From positions 1 through 31,173 of the IMG/VR virus record IMGVR_UViG_3300006735_000008: DNA of 31,173 nt. One strand, given 5' to 3'. The translations under genes were made by a program, and so were the position numbers. The notes beneath the pieces are model-generated. The model worked only from the letters and a program-made list of their open reading frames with translations. It was not told the DNA's origin and made no database searches. Position 1 is the first letter of the stretch, and every line of letters begins with the position of its first letter. Source of the DNA: a virus. Shown in pieces: positions 19,879-29,643 of the stretch.

Positions 19879-19904
19879 AAAGGTGGTGTATTTCAACCAC
19901 CTTT
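19879..19904 (-). terminator. Hairpin after the major capsid gene (partial terminator or mRNA stabiliser)
   Basis: AAAGGTGGT (19904-19896) and ACCACCTTT (19887-19879) form nine perfect pairs with an 8-base loop. On the minus strand the 3' arm runs into TTTT, then AACTTTTT. The tail tube gene starts 24 bases later, so it probably attenuates read-through and gives more capsid than downstream message. Confidence 0.75.
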
Positions 19905-19920
19905 ATACATCTGTTAATTA

Positions 19921-20919
19921 TTACGCTGATAAACCGTAGAATGTTTCAGCAATAACTCCTGCTTGAATACCTCCACTGAATCTCATTGATAATCTTACAT
20001 TATCTGAACCGTTGATTGGCGTTCTATCAATAACGTGGATATTTGTCATATCGGTCATTAAATTTGTTCCAAAATACAAGTTAGATTTTCTAGCTATTAC
20101 ACAAGCGTCATCAGGCATACCGCCACATACCGCTATTGGGTAACCTAGATAATTCATTGGTTTTTCGTTCACATAGTATTCGTTCACATAACCTGCGTTT
20201 GCTAAATATCGTTGATAAAATATAGACGTTTTTGGTGAAACGTAAATTGTTAAATCTTCTTTGTTTAACATTGCAGGAGCGTTAGTTGTTACTCCTTCAA
20301 TCATTTGATTAAAAACGTGTATCACTGTAGATTGGTCAATACCACCCGCCGCCGAACCAGTGAGGGACACTGTTGTTCCACTTGCAGGAATTAATCCAGT
20401 AGACGCTGTTGCGAATCCTTGAAAACTTCCTGAACCTGCTGTTCCGTTCCATATACTGTTTTCTACACTCTCAGCGACTTTTTCAGCAACGTAAGACAAT
20501 AAAAACTCCTCAAAAGTTGGAGGAATTCTGTCATCATATAACGAACCTGTTGCTTGAGCTTCCCAATCGTCACGAAAATTGCCTTTGCAAAGTTCTGTGT
20601 TCACCATTAATTCTGTTGGTTGTAATACTCTTTCTGTCAGTGTAACTACACCGTCATCATTCCAATCACAAGCTCCCGCTTGAATCAAACCGTCATCTGA
20701 TACGTTTTTAAGGACCGCTTTGAATGGGACGTTTTCCTTGATAGTCACCCAATTATTTGCCAGTGTAACTCCTGATTTAACAGCAGCACTCAGATACGGC
20801 AGGGCTAATTCTCCTGCATAACTACTTGCTGTTACTAACGGGTTACCCGCATTGAAAAAATACTTTTGTAATTTGGGATTTATTTGCTTAAAATCCTCTG
20901 AAAAATTTCTTGTAGCCAT
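19921..20919 (-). CDS. Major capsid protein (HK97-fold)
   Basis: This 332-aa protein lies directly after a scaffold and a protease gene. It has the layout of an HK97-type coat protein: a long N-terminal helix region, an E-loop-like part (VPFKAVLKNVSDDGLIQAGA), a spine helix (TFEEFLLSYVAEKVAESVENSIWNG), P-loop/A-domain strands (LTIYVSPKTSIFYQRYL, GYPIAVCGGMPDDACVIARK, NLYFGTNLMTDM) and a final VRLSMRFSGGIQAGVIAE. The last motif is typical of Bacteroidetes phage coat proteins. There is no obvious cleaved delta domain, fitting a separate scaffold. Confidence 0.88.
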   Translation of the reverse strand: MATRNFSEDFKQINPKLQKYFFNAGNPLVTASSYAGELALPYLSAAVKSGVTLANNWVTIKENVPFKAVLKNVSDDGLIQAGACDWNDDGVVTLTERVLQPTELMVNTELCKGNFRDDWEAQATGSLYDDRIPPTFEEFLLSYVAEKVAESVENSIWNGTAGSGSFQGFATASTGLIPASGTTVSLTGSAAGGIDQSTVIHVFNQMIEGVTTNAPAMLNKEDLTIYVSPKTSIFYQRYLANAGYVNEYYVNEKPMNYLGYPIAVCGGMPDDACVIARKSNLYFGTNLMTDMTNIHVIDRTPINGSDNVRLSMRFSGGIQAGVIAETFYGLSA

Positions 20920-20934
20920 TGTTTTTAAATTTAA

Positions 20935-21657
20935 TTATATTCTTGTTATTTTGTTGTTAATCATGAATTTTGCTCTTTCACTAGTCGTCATTGATTTTAT
21001 TTCACTTCTTGAAGGTTTCGCAAATACTTCTCTTTTTGCTATTCCTTCAGGATTGTGAACGACTCCTTGTGTAGCGGGTGTATTTTCAAAATCTGAAAAT
21101 TTTTGTTCAACGTTTTCTAGTCTTGTCATAAGTTCTCCTACCACAGACGAAAATTCAGACAACTCAGATTCTCCTTCAACAGTTTCTTCAGTGTTTTCTT
21201 CCACTGACATTTCTTCTTCAGGTTTCTCCTCCTCCATTTTCTTTTTAACATACGCCACAATTTCTTTTGCTTTGTCTTCTGATGGAATTTCTTCAAATTC
21301 ATCATAAAGCATTTCTTCAATAGATTTTTCCTTGTCTTCAGTTTCTTCCAAATCCTCCTCTTTTACCTCCTCTTGTTCCACTGTTTCTTCTTCATCTCCC
21401 ATATTTGTAACAAATCCGTTTTCGTCCACTGTAACTTTGTCCCCACCTTCCAGTGTATATGTTCCTGCTCCTAGTGGATATGCGTTGCCGTCATCTTCTA
21501 ATACCTTAACAGATGAACCGATTGTGAAACTGTCGTCTTCTGTTGCTATAATTCTGCCGTCATCAAGTCTTGATTCAGCGTAAAATTTTACATTGTAAAC
21601 TTTGCCCTTTTTTGTTTTAGTAAGCAAATCTTTGATTTTGTCTATTGTTGTAGCCAT
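20935..21657 (-). CDS. Capsid scaffolding protein
   Basis: This 240-aa protein has an N-terminal beta domain (residues 1-70, GKVYNVKFYAESRLDDGRII, AGTYTLEGGDKVTVDENGFV) followed by a long Glu-rich coiled region (about 72-175, runs such as EEETVEQEEVKEEDLEE). A short basic end (KREVFAKPSRSEIKSMTTSE) could touch the coat protein. This charge layout and its place between protease and coat genes mark a scaffold. The frame is open to 21786, but the upstream part overlaps the protease gene. ATG 21655-21657 (MATTIDKIK) is the natural start. Confidence 0.8.
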   Translation of the reverse strand: MATTIDKIKDLLTKTKKGKVYNVKFYAESRLDDGRIIATEDDSFTIGSSVKVLEDDGNAYPLGAGTYTLEGGDKVTVDENGFVTNMGDEEETVEQEEVKEEDLEETEDKEKSIEEMLYDEFEEIPSEDKAKEIVAYVKKKMEEEKPEEEMSVEENTEETVEGESELSEFSSVVGELMTRLENVEQKFSDFENTPATQGVVHNPEGIAKREVFAKPSRSEIKSMTTSERAKFMINNKITRI

Positions 21658-21703
21658 TGTAATCTTTTTTTTAAAATATGAATAATTAATTATTGTCTGT
21701 TTC

Positions 21704-22516
21704 CTATCTGTTATGTTTAGTTTTCTTGCTATATTTTTCTTGTGTAGCGTCAGAGTGGTCTTTACAAGGCATAAACAATTCTTCACCGTCTAATATGTGT
21801 TTATGTACACCGTCACACTGTAATATAAATTCAGCGTAAATTTGTGCCTCTTGCTCCGTTTTGAATAAAGGCATACCATCTAATGAATGAACAGCAGATA
21901 GTTCCTCTAGCAACAAATTTGACAGCTTATTCAACACGAACGGGTCCAAATTAGTCTCCTCTTTTTTAGCTTTTTTTGACATTTTCTCAATACGGTCTAC
22001 AAAAAATCCTTCTATGCTAAACCCTTTCACAAAACCTTCTTTGATTTTCTTCCATACTTCGTCATTATCAACTTTCATTTTTACAAACCAAGTACCCACA
22101 GGCATTTTAAATCCGTACAGTGTTGATTTATCTCTTGTTTTGTCTTCTGATATCCAAGATTCTACCACTGACAAACCGTCTATATCAATCTGATGTTCAT
22201 ATGTGGCGTTATTAATCTTCAAACCGCTCATATAAAGTTCTTCGGCTTTCACAATAGTTTCAGGAGTAAAATACACATCGTATTCTTCGCCTGTTTCGTT
22301 GTCATATCTTGGTATTTTTTTATCAGGAATCAATACGGCTCCCACCAATATCTTTTTTTCTTCGTCAGCTTTCGCCAATGATAAGAAATTATCATCTGAA
22401 AAGTACACAAAATCCTCTTGAATCGCAGGAAATTCCACAAGGGATATTGCCTGTACGCCAAATTTTTCACTGAATTCGTCTATAAGTAATTCAACAAGTT
22501 TCTTTTTATCTGCCAT
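21704..22516 (-). CDS. XkdF-like prohead protease
   Basis: This 270-aa protein shows the pattern of the PBSX XkdF-type serine protease group. EKKILVGAVLIPDKKIPRYD (53-72) is followed by FTPETIVKAEELY (83-95), NATYEHQ with probable catalytic H108, VVESWISED (117-125), YGFKMPVGTWFVKMKVDND and VKGFSIEGFF with probable nucleophile S167. It should process the scaffold during head maturation. The C-terminal 90 residues (Cys- and His-containing, CDGVHKHILDGEELFMPCKD) are extra and may bind the scaffold. Confidence 0.8.
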   Translation of the reverse strand: MADKKKLVELLIDEFSEKFGVQAISLVEFPAIQEDFVYFSDDNFLSLAKADEEKKILVGAVLIPDKKIPRYDNETGEEYDVYFTPETIVKAEELYMSGLKINNATYEHQIDIDGLSVVESWISEDKTRDKSTLYGFKMPVGTWFVKMKVDNDEVWKKIKEGFVKGFSIEGFFVDRIEKMSKKAKKEETNLDPFVLNKLSNLLLEELSAVHSLDGMPLFKTEQEAQIYAEFILQCDGVHKHILDGEELFMPCKDHSDATQEKYSKKTKHNR

Positions 22517-22558
22517 AATAATCTGTTTTTTTTATAAATATAAATTTTTTCATTTTGT

Positions 22559-24334
22559 TTACAGTGTAGCTTGGAATTCTAGTTCAGATTGTAGCGCTTG
22601 TGTATCGGAAATGTCTGACTCTACCACATACGCTTGTATCGGTTGTACGTCTTCTGCTTGTGGTATTAACTGAAAATCTTCAAAATTACCTGATATTGCG
22701 TCTTGTTGTGATTCGTTTTGTCCTGTGTTTGATACCGAAGGTGGTGAAAAGTCAGGAGTGTCCAATGATAAATCGGGCATATCAGGACCTTCTACACCTG
22801 ATAGAGCTTGTTTTGCATTTGATATACCAGAGGCAACCGCTCCTACCATTGTAGCAATATATCCTGCAATTAAGAATGGTGCCGCAGGTCCTCCTGCATT
22901 GGCGGCTTTACTTGCACCACTGATTGCACTAGCAATAGCCATACCACTGTCAATCGCAATACTTGCAACGGCTGTGGCTTTACCAAGTCGTGTTCCTTCA
23001 CCCGCTATTTGACCAAGAGCAACTAACACTTTCTGTGCTGATTGTACTTTTAGTTTCCACAGTTCTTCTTGCTTTCCTTTTTCAGTGTCAACTTCTTTAT
23101 CATCATATTGTTTGTTTATTTGTCTGACTTTCTCATTGTAGTTTTTTGTTAGCTCCGCTTTGTCTAATCCGAATTTGTCTGCTGTTTCTAAAAGATTTGT
23201 GTAATGTTGGTCTGCTTCATATAATTCAAGTTCTCTTTCGGTCATTAATTCTTGATAAACAACAGATTTTTCTTCATCGTCCTCATCTTTCCAACCTGCC
23301 TTCAATTCTTTCATTGCGTCCCTTTTGGCTTGTTCTATGTTTGCTGTTTCTGTACCTGCAATTCTTGCCTTATCAAGTAGGTCAGTGTAATAATTATCTA
23401 GCTCCTGCAATTCTCTGTCTCTCTCAGACATTCCAACAGTGGACAATTCGTTTTGTAGGTCTCGTTGTTCTTGTAATAGTCCATTGGTATTTGTAAGCAT
23501 TTCGGACCGTTGTCCTGTGATACGTTCCTCAAGGTCCATAAGCTCTGTTTCAGCATCAATAACAGCTTTTTGAAATTCTATGTTACTTTCATCAGTGGCT
23601 AGTTTTTCTTGTGCTAGTCTCAGTTTCCTATCTGCTTGTGCTTTTTCTTTGATAAATTGCTCATCTAAGATTTCGCCAAGTCTTTCATTAGCTTGAATTC
23701 TCTCATCAATAGTTTTTGAAACATCGTCTCTGATTTGTCTTTGTAGTTCAGCGTCCCTTTGATAGGTCATCTGTAATTTTCTTTGCTCACTTTCGGCAAT
23801 ACTAACTTCGTTTGTTAAGTTTTTGATGTTTACGGCTGTATTTACTGTCTCCTTAGCAAATTCTTTTACATCTGAAACAGTTTTCTTGACTCCCTCTTTA
23901 AACTTCTTAAAACTGAAATTTTTGATTTTATCTTTTAACCTTGTGATTGTTCCGCCAAAGTCCTGAAAGCCTTTTACAACACTGACAATTGTCTGTGTAA
24001 TTTTCTTAAAGGTGATTTCAAGCGTTGTGGTAACCACACTTAAAATGTCCATTACAACTTGGTTTTTTTGCATAATATCCCACAAGTAATTTAATGCTTG
24101 TAACAGAATAGCAATCCCCATAGCTTTCATTGATACACCAATAGCGTCAAATCCCGATTTCATACCTGATAACGTTTCATTGGTCTTTTTGCTTGAATCT
24201 CCTAAGTCTTTGATTTCATCAGAAATACCTTCCATTCCATCAGCTATATCGTCAACACTGTCTTTTACGTCTTCCATACTTTTTTGAAGACCTTCTGTTT
24301 TGACAATTAACTCAAATATCAGTTTTTTTGACAT
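22559..24334 (-). CDS. Tail tape measure protein
   Basis: This 591-aa protein opens with coiled coil (about 1-60) and a hydrophobic region (70-110, SMKAMGIAILLQALNYLWDI). A long charged coiled coil covers about 170-430, with the repeated phrase ELQELDNYYTDLLDKA / ELYEADQHYTNLLETA. A Gly/Ala-rich hydrophobic segment (about 455-515, ATAVASIAIDSGMAIASAIS, PFLIAGYIATMVGAVASGIS) and a polar tail follow. This architecture is typical of tape measures, which set tail length and help DNA entry. At about 0.15 nm per residue the tail would be near 90 nm. Confidence 0.82.
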   Translation of the reverse strand: MSKKLIFELIVKTEGLQKSMEDVKDSVDDIADGMEGISDEIKDLGDSSKKTNETLSGMKSGFDAIGVSMKAMGIAILLQALNYLWDIMQKNQVVMDILSVVTTTLEITFKKITQTIVSVVKGFQDFGGTITRLKDKIKNFSFKKFKEGVKKTVSDVKEFAKETVNTAVNIKNLTNEVSIAESEQRKLQMTYQRDAELQRQIRDDVSKTIDERIQANERLGEILDEQFIKEKAQADRKLRLAQEKLATDESNIEFQKAVIDAETELMDLEERITGQRSEMLTNTNGLLQEQRDLQNELSTVGMSERDRELQELDNYYTDLLDKARIAGTETANIEQAKRDAMKELKAGWKDEDDEEKSVVYQELMTERELELYEADQHYTNLLETADKFGLDKAELTKNYNEKVRQINKQYDDKEVDTEKGKQEELWKLKVQSAQKVLVALGQIAGEGTRLGKATAVASIAIDSGMAIASAISGASKAANAGGPAAPFLIAGYIATMVGAVASGISNAKQALSGVEGPDMPDLSLDTPDFSPPSVSNTGQNESQQDAISGNFEDFQLIPQAEDVQPIQAYVVESDISDTQALQSELEFQATL

Positions 24335-24513
24335 AATATAATCTGTTTTACGTTATTCATTAAGCGCTTAAAACTAGCGTGTCTGTGATACAAACCGTAA
24401 GCTACATTGTAAATATGGTAACCGTATAATTTGTTTGCTGTTAGTATTTTTATCACTGAGGGAGCGCTTTTGCCGACTCTGTTTATGTATTTGTGTATTT
24501 GATTTAGTTCCAT
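24319..24513 (-). CDS. Small basic protein, 64 aa
   Basis: This protein is rich in Lys, His and Tyr (NQIHKYINRVGKSAPSVIK, KLYGYHIYNVAYGLYHRHAS). It lies between the 1183-aa structural gene and the tape measure gene and overlaps them by 10 and 16 bases. I do not recognise it. The place suggests a tail assembly factor or tail-tip component. Confidence 0.6.
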   Translation of the reverse strand: MELNQIHKYINRVGKSAPSVIKILTANKLYGYHIYNVAYGLYHRHASFKRLMNNVKQIILCQKN

Positions 24514-27500
24514 AACATATCTGTATTATCTTGAAATTCTATCTGTTCTAAATTTTGGAACATAGCGCCTGAATTTATTGATGTGCCTGTCAATTCGTGT
24601 AAAGATTGTATATCATAAACAACTTCGCCTGATACGTTGACTTGTGTTCCTGCTTGTCCGTTTAGATATTGAACAGCAACCATTAGCCTGTTATCCTTTG
24701 TAGGAATAACCGCCATTTGTGGATTTAATGTTATTGTTGTAAGCTCACTGTAAACCGTTGTCCAATCTCCTATTGGAAACGGAGATAAATGTGTAACAGC
24801 TCCGTTTTTAATTTTGTACGACTGTGTACCCGTTAAAACAGCACATTTTCCTACATCAACCGCTCCTGATACAACAGACACCATTAATTTAACGTTTATC
24901 AGTGTAAACGTATTCGGTTCAAGTCTCACTTGATTTCTAGCGTCTCCCTGTACTCTCAGTGCTATAACTTTTTCATCTCCACGCCTTGTGCCCATCACAT
25001 ATTCTTTTATGTTTTCAGCATAAAATCTTACAACTTTGCATTTTTCTTCGTCCTCTTTTGGTGGTATATATAGACCTGTTTTTGTGTGAAATCTGCTCAG
25101 TGGTACAGGTTTTCCTCCGTATTTATGTGTTGTTCTGTCAACGTTTCCTTTGCTTTTTATCATTGAATTTCTGTTGAGTCCTGAGCCTCTAGCTTTTTTG
25201 CCTCCTCCGTACACATTACCGATTTTGTATGATTTACCACTGTATTTATCTGTTGTAGAAGGTCCATTGTTTATCATTATAGACATCATCATTTCAGGAA
25301 CATCGTTTATTTCCTCCAAAGGTCCTCCAGTTCCGTTTCCTGAATTTGCAGGTGAACAAATACCAAGTCCTGTGCTCTCTTGCGTCAGTGTAAAATATCC
25401 CGCATTATTTATACAGCATTGTTCTGTGGTGTTTGTAGTTAATATCCCGCTTGGATTTAACCATAAAAAAGCAGACGATTCTCCCGAACCTAATGTGTAT
25501 TGATAAATGTAATCACAAGAGGGTTCAAGATTAGTTCCTTCAGTGATATCTAAGTTGCCCAACAAATCATTACTTTTTAACAGTGTAACTTTAGTTGACT
25601 TAGAATCTCCAACAGTGTAACTTTTAACTTCAACGATTCTCCAATATGTGTCTTTCAAAAAGATTTTATCATTGAATTTAAAGTTTGCTATGTCGCTAGA
25701 ATTCAAATACAAATACACAGTCATAATCCTAGAATCCTCATTGTATAATTCGTTCAGATATTGTTTCCAATATGTGTTGTATAAATTAAATGATGTTCCA
25801 ACAGTAGCTATTCCAAACACTGAAGATTGTTGAATCCAGTCTGCTGATACGTCTCCCCAATATAAATTCCTTGATGAGGTTTGTATTCCGTTTGTGTTGT
25901 CTAGCTCATAAGGGGTACACAGTGGAAATGTATCAAATTGTATTCTCTCTAAAACATAACCTCCGTCAACAAAAATCTTGTGTAGCCAAAAATTTATTTT
26001 TACATCGTTTGGTATATCCATTGGAGTACCATTGTAATAAAATAACATTGGCGGTGTAGTAGTGTTCACAATAGATTGTTCCTCGTCAGTATATGTGTAC
26101 TGTTCTTGTACCACTAATTTTTCAATGATACTGTCGTTAACTCCCCACCAATCATTCGGTATTTGTCTAACAAGATATGGTGTAAAAATTGGTTTGTTTT
26201 TTAGCGTACCTTCAGAAACATAAGCGTCAAGGGACCTCCTGTAATAATTCCCATACACACTTAATTCGGGCATTTCATTGGTAATCCATTTATTCAATAA
26301 GTTGTCTGATTCTTTGTCTGAGAAACGAATCTCTTGTTTTTGTAGTTTTGTTGTAGGTCTGACAATAATCTCTTTTTCTGCGTCTATTTTGTCTGTCCAA
26401 TACTTGTCCTCACCTTTGCCGAGATAGTCGCTAAACGGCTCAATTAACACGTTCGTTGGGTCTTCTGGATTCGGTTCAAATACCAAATTAAATCTCTCTG
26501 TTAAATCTTTCAGAAAATCTTTCTGTGTAATGCTTGGGTCAATACAAGGCGGTATTCTAACCTTTGGTGTTGGAAACACAAACGGGTTTACATCTTCCAT
26601 TGTAGGAGTAGCCACCAATAATCTCCAACGCTCACCTGTTGCTAACGTTTGACTTGTACCGATTCCCACCTTGCTACCATCTAGTGAACCGTCACTGTTA
26701 GAGATTCCTAGACTAAAATAGAATTGGTCTGAACCAATATCTTCATCAATTGAAAAATAAGCAAAAGTTGAAAAGAAATAATTGCCCGTTCCCAGTGTTA
26801 CATTTTCTTCATTCCAATAGTAGATTGTTTCCCAACCAGGGTTGACCAGATTTAATTGTATTGTTTTTGGCACGTTCGTAGCTCCTGCAACCGAATTATC
26901 AAGCCAACAGGCGAACCATACAGACACGTTTGTTCCCACTGTTGGTGAAAAAACTATTTGGTCACCATAAGAATCTGAAAATTGAGGTGCTGTTAAAACG
27001 TTTCCTCCTGTGGCGTTACCTGTAAAATATGTTGGGTCATTATAGTCCCAGCCTGTGTTCATTAAATTAGAGCTAAGATAATAATCATTGTAAACAAAAA
27101 ATTGATTTATGTTTGAGGACGGTTGAGCGCATACCCACCAATTTTGCATAGCTATATCAGGCAACGTATTGAAAATCATTCCCGCGTCAACTGATGTCCA
27201 ATCACAGGTCGTCATATATAATTTTCTGAAATAATCAGAGTCTAAAAAATCAGATGTCCAAGTGAATCCCGCTTTCGCAAAGATTTTTTGTAACACTGTT
27301 CGTAATTGTAATGCAGGAGCAAGGCTTGTTATAAGATTTTTTTCATCTTGTGTAAAATTCATTATCACGTCCCCGTCAGCGTCAAGGTCATCTCCTGTGT
27401 TGTTTAGCCAAGAATTTTGTTCATCATCAAAAATTAAAGGGTTTCCCCGTCCTCTGATAGGGTACAAAACTTTTGACATATAATCTCCTGTTGACAATTG

Positions 27501-28055
27501 GTCTCTTATATAATCGTTGTTAAGATTTTGCAGTGTAGCGCTCCAAGACTCTTTTGTTGCTGTTTCCGTTAAATCGTGATTCAGGTCTGTGTCGTCAAGA
27601 TATTGTTCTGTGGTTTCGTCATAAGTTTGAAAAGCTCTTTTTAATGTTTTACTTCCTATCACTGTAAACAACGTACTCATTTCACCAACAACAGCACAGT
27701 CGTAGTATTCGGCTTTCATAAAGATTCCCAACAACTGAAGGTTCCCTGATAACACTAAATTTCCACCAACAGTAATATCACAAGAGATTTTATCATTTTG
27801 TGAAAACACAAGTTTTTCTCTATTTACATTATACCAGTGTTCAAAGAATTTATTGTTGTCAGGAGTAAAGGGCAACTTAAAAGTCTGTGTAAATGAAGAG
27901 GACCTTTTTTGAGGTTCTTTTATATCAGCAAATTTATAGTTAACTGATATTGTGGATTTTTCATCTACATCTAAACTGAAAGCTCTTGTGTCACCAACGG
28001 AGTCGGTTTCATCAAGTCTTCTGTACGCTCTTATTTGTATTTGTTTTTTAGCCAT
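24504..28055 (-). CDS. Large tail/baseplate-type structural protein, 1183 aa
   Basis: This is the largest gene in the window. The N-terminal part (KRSSSFTQTFKLPFTPDNNK FF) and a middle part (about 510-620, DFLKDLTERFNLVFEPNPED, VLIEPFSDYLGKGEDKYWTD) resemble hub or tail-tip proteins of Bacteroidetes phages. The remainder is beta-rich and Asn/Thr/Gly-rich with a Gly/Lys-rich stretch near 960-1010. No enzyme motif is obvious. It likely forms part of the tail tip or host-contact structure. It starts one base after the stop of the 528-aa gene, so the two probably act together. Confidence 0.68.
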   Translation of the reverse strand: MAKKQIQIRAYRRLDETDSVGDTRAFSLDVDEKSTISVNYKFADIKEPQKRSSSFTQTFKLPFTPDNNKFFEHWYNVNREKLVFSQNDKISCDITVGGNLVLSGNLQLLGIFMKAEYYDCAVVGEMSTLFTVIGSKTLKRAFQTYDETTEQYLDDTDLNHDLTETATKESWSATLQNLNNDYIRDQLSTGDYMSKVLYPIRGRGNPLIFDDEQNSWLNNTGDDLDADGDVIMNFTQDEKNLITSLAPALQLRTVLQKIFAKAGFTWTSDFLDSDYFRKLYMTTCDWTSVDAGMIFNTLPDIAMQNWWVCAQPSSNINQFFVYNDYYLSSNLMNTGWDYNDPTYFTGNATGGNVLTAPQFSDSYGDQIVFSPTVGTNVSVWFACWLDNSVAGATNVPKTIQLNLVNPGWETIYYWNEENVTLGTGNYFFSTFAYFSIDEDIGSDQFYFSLGISNSDGSLDGSKVGIGTSQTLATGERWRLLVATPTMEDVNPFVFPTPKVRIPPCIDPSITQKDFLKDLTERFNLVFEPNPEDPTNVLIEPFSDYLGKGEDKYWTDKIDAEKEIIVRPTTKLQKQEIRFSDKESDNLLNKWITNEMPELSVYGNYYRRSLDAYVSEGTLKNKPIFTPYLVRQIPNDWWGVNDSIIEKLVVQEQYTYTDEEQSIVNTTTPPMLFYYNGTPMDIPNDVKINFWLHKIFVDGGYVLERIQFDTFPLCTPYELDNTNGIQTSSRNLYWGDVSADWIQQSSVFGIATVGTSFNLYNTYWKQYLNELYNEDSRIMTVYLYLNSSDIANFKFNDKIFLKDTYWRIVEVKSYTVGDSKSTKVTLLKSNDLLGNLDITEGTNLEPSCDYIYQYTLGSGESSAFLWLNPSGILTTNTTEQCCINNAGYFTLTQESTGLGICSPANSGNGTGGPLEEINDVPEMMMSIMINNGPSTTDKYSGKSYKIGNVYGGGKKARGSGLNRNSMIKSKGNVDRTTHKYGGKPVPLSRFHTKTGLYIPPKEDEEKCKVVRFYAENIKEYVMGTRRGDEKVIALRVQGDARNQVRLEPNTFTLINVKLMVSVVSGAVDVGKCAVLTGTQSYKIKNGAVTHLSPFPIGDWTTVYSELTTITLNPQMAVIPTKDNRLMVAVQYLNGQAGTQVNVSGEVVYDIQSLHELTGTSINSGAMFQNLEQIEFQDNTDMLWN

Positions 28056-28056
28056 A

Positions 28057-29643
28057 TTATCTTGTTAAAGAATCGTCACTGAAAGCAAACTCAATGTCCA
28101 TTGTAAATTGTACCAAAGGATTATCTGATAAAACGTCCTTGTGTTCCTTTTGCATATTAGTTATTGAGACTGTTTCACAGTGGTTTCTCACTCTTGTTGG
28201 ATTACTTCCTGCGTCCCAATAAGGCACAATTTGTATTAGCGGTGATTTTATTAACCACTCTAAATATCGGCTGACGCTAGTTGTTACAAATCCTGTTGAA
28301 ATTGTCACTTTTCTTGTCGTTTCCTGCGTGATAACGGTCTTTATGTCTTTATGCTTGGTTGGGACATTAAATCGTTTCTCCCACATTCCTTGTATTTTTT
28401 TCTGATATTTCCTTTTGGAAACAATTTTCTCTCTCCTGTGTTCTGTGAAATTAAAATAGTCCCAAGCTCCCTTGCTGTTTATCCAAGCTAATCTCACATA
28501 TCGTAAAGACGTGTTATCAGGTGAAGCTGTTGTTCCTCCCTGTGTACTAAATTTGTTGCAATACTCTTGATTTAAAGCATATTTTTGATTCAAAAAATAA
28601 TAAATGCCTGAGCCTTCGTTTGTACCGCCATCAATTAATTGTACAGTGTAACAAACAAAACCTGAAACGTATCCCGACAGTGTAGAGTTTTCAGTTTGTA
28701 GAGCCAAATTCATTGGTCCAACTCCTGCGTGTATTAGTCGCTCATAATCATTAACAGCACTAGCGGGTTCGCAACCACCGTTAGCAACAGTGTTATCTAA
28801 ATACTGTGTTACTCCTGTTTGGTTTCCGTTTATATTATAAAAATTGAATTCTAATCTATCACTGTAACTATCGTTTGAGTACGAATCAATGTCTGCATTT
28901 CTGTAATTTAAGAATGATACAGTGTGATAATCTCCTTCGTTAACAAATTGTACATTAGGAAGTAAATTGTACGGATTCAGTGTAGATTGTTGATAATAAT
29001 CTAGCCTGTAATCAGTTAACATATTTTTAGTCGCTGACTGTGAATCGTGAAAATTTAATCTAGTATTTGAATCTGTTAAATATGTAGCTCCAAAACTTGA
29101 TGTAATAGGATTTAAATTGATACACGCGTTCACATAATACTTTTCATCAAAAATAGTATATGGCTGAATGTTAGGCGGTTCTGTGGGCGTTGACGCGTAT
29201 TCATAACCTCCCACAAGAGTAATTTTTCTGACGATATTATTGTTTGTTCCAAAAGGTTGTCCCGCATATGTGTCTGTTCCTAGATGGTGTATTGGTGTTA
29301 ATTTATTCGCCATATAGTTACCATTCAGTGGATTAGAATTATAATATGTGTAATCTAAATATGAATTGACAATATCCTTTATATCAAAAAAAGCTCTCAA
29401 ATCTTCATCGTTATTTGTTCCTGTGGAATAATTGTTTCGTGCTTGTTTCAAATTAGCTATAACGGGACCTGTGGCGTCACCAAGATGTATTCTCAGTGTA
29501 AACTTTAATTTGTACACTGTACCCATAGCGTTTGTTTCGGTTAGTCCTACCACAAGATTGTCATACTTATTTGTAGCAATAAACGTTATTGCTGTTGAGG
29601 TTCCCGTGTTTCCTCTTGCGTCTTGTACCCAAGTTAATGCCAT
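28057..29643 (-). CDS. Structural protein, 528 aa, probably tail tip
   Basis: The first 400 residues are beta- and Asn/Thr/Tyr-rich (YYNSNPLNGNYMANKLTPIH, YYFLNQKYALNQEYC). The last 130 residues form a basic, more regular domain (HRREKIVSKRKYQKKIQG, TISTGFVTTSVSRYLEWLIK, QFTMDIEFAFSDDS). I know no family name. It is paired with the 1183-aa protein, as in other Bacteroidetes phages I recall, and fits a tail-tip or receptor-binding complex. It overlaps the gp10-like gene by one base. Confidence 0.6.
   Translation of the reverse strand: MALTWVQDARGNTGTSTAITFIATNKYDNLVVGLTETNAMGTVYKLKFTLRIHLGDATGPVIANLKQARNNYSTGTNNDEDLRAFFDIKDIVNSYLDYTYYNSNPLNGNYMANKLTPIHHLGTDTYAGQPFGTNNNIVRKITLVGGYEYASTPTEPPNIQPYTIFDEKYYVNACINLNPITSSFGATYLTDSNTRLNFHDSQSATKNMLTDYRLDYYQQSTLNPYNLLPNVQFVNEGDYHTVSFLNYRNADIDSYSNDSYSDRLEFNFYNINGNQTGVTQYLDNTVANGGCEPASAVNDYERLIHAGVGPMNLALQTENSTLSGYVSGFVCYTVQLIDGGTNEGSGIYYFLNQKYALNQEYCNKFSTQGGTTASPDNTSLRYVRLAWINSKGAWDYFNFTEHRREKIVSKRKYQKKIQGMWEKRFNVPTKHKDIKTVITQETTRKVTISTGFVTTSVSRYLEWLIKSPLIQIVPYWDAGSNPTRVRNHCETVSITNMQKEHKDVLSDNPLVQFTMDIEFAFSDDSLTR

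Noticed and set aside
21658-21786. Extension of the scaffold protein upstream to 21786
   Set aside because: It overlaps the protease gene by more than 80 bases and encodes an implausible Cys/Leu/Lys-rich leader; MATTIDK at 21657 is a normal start.
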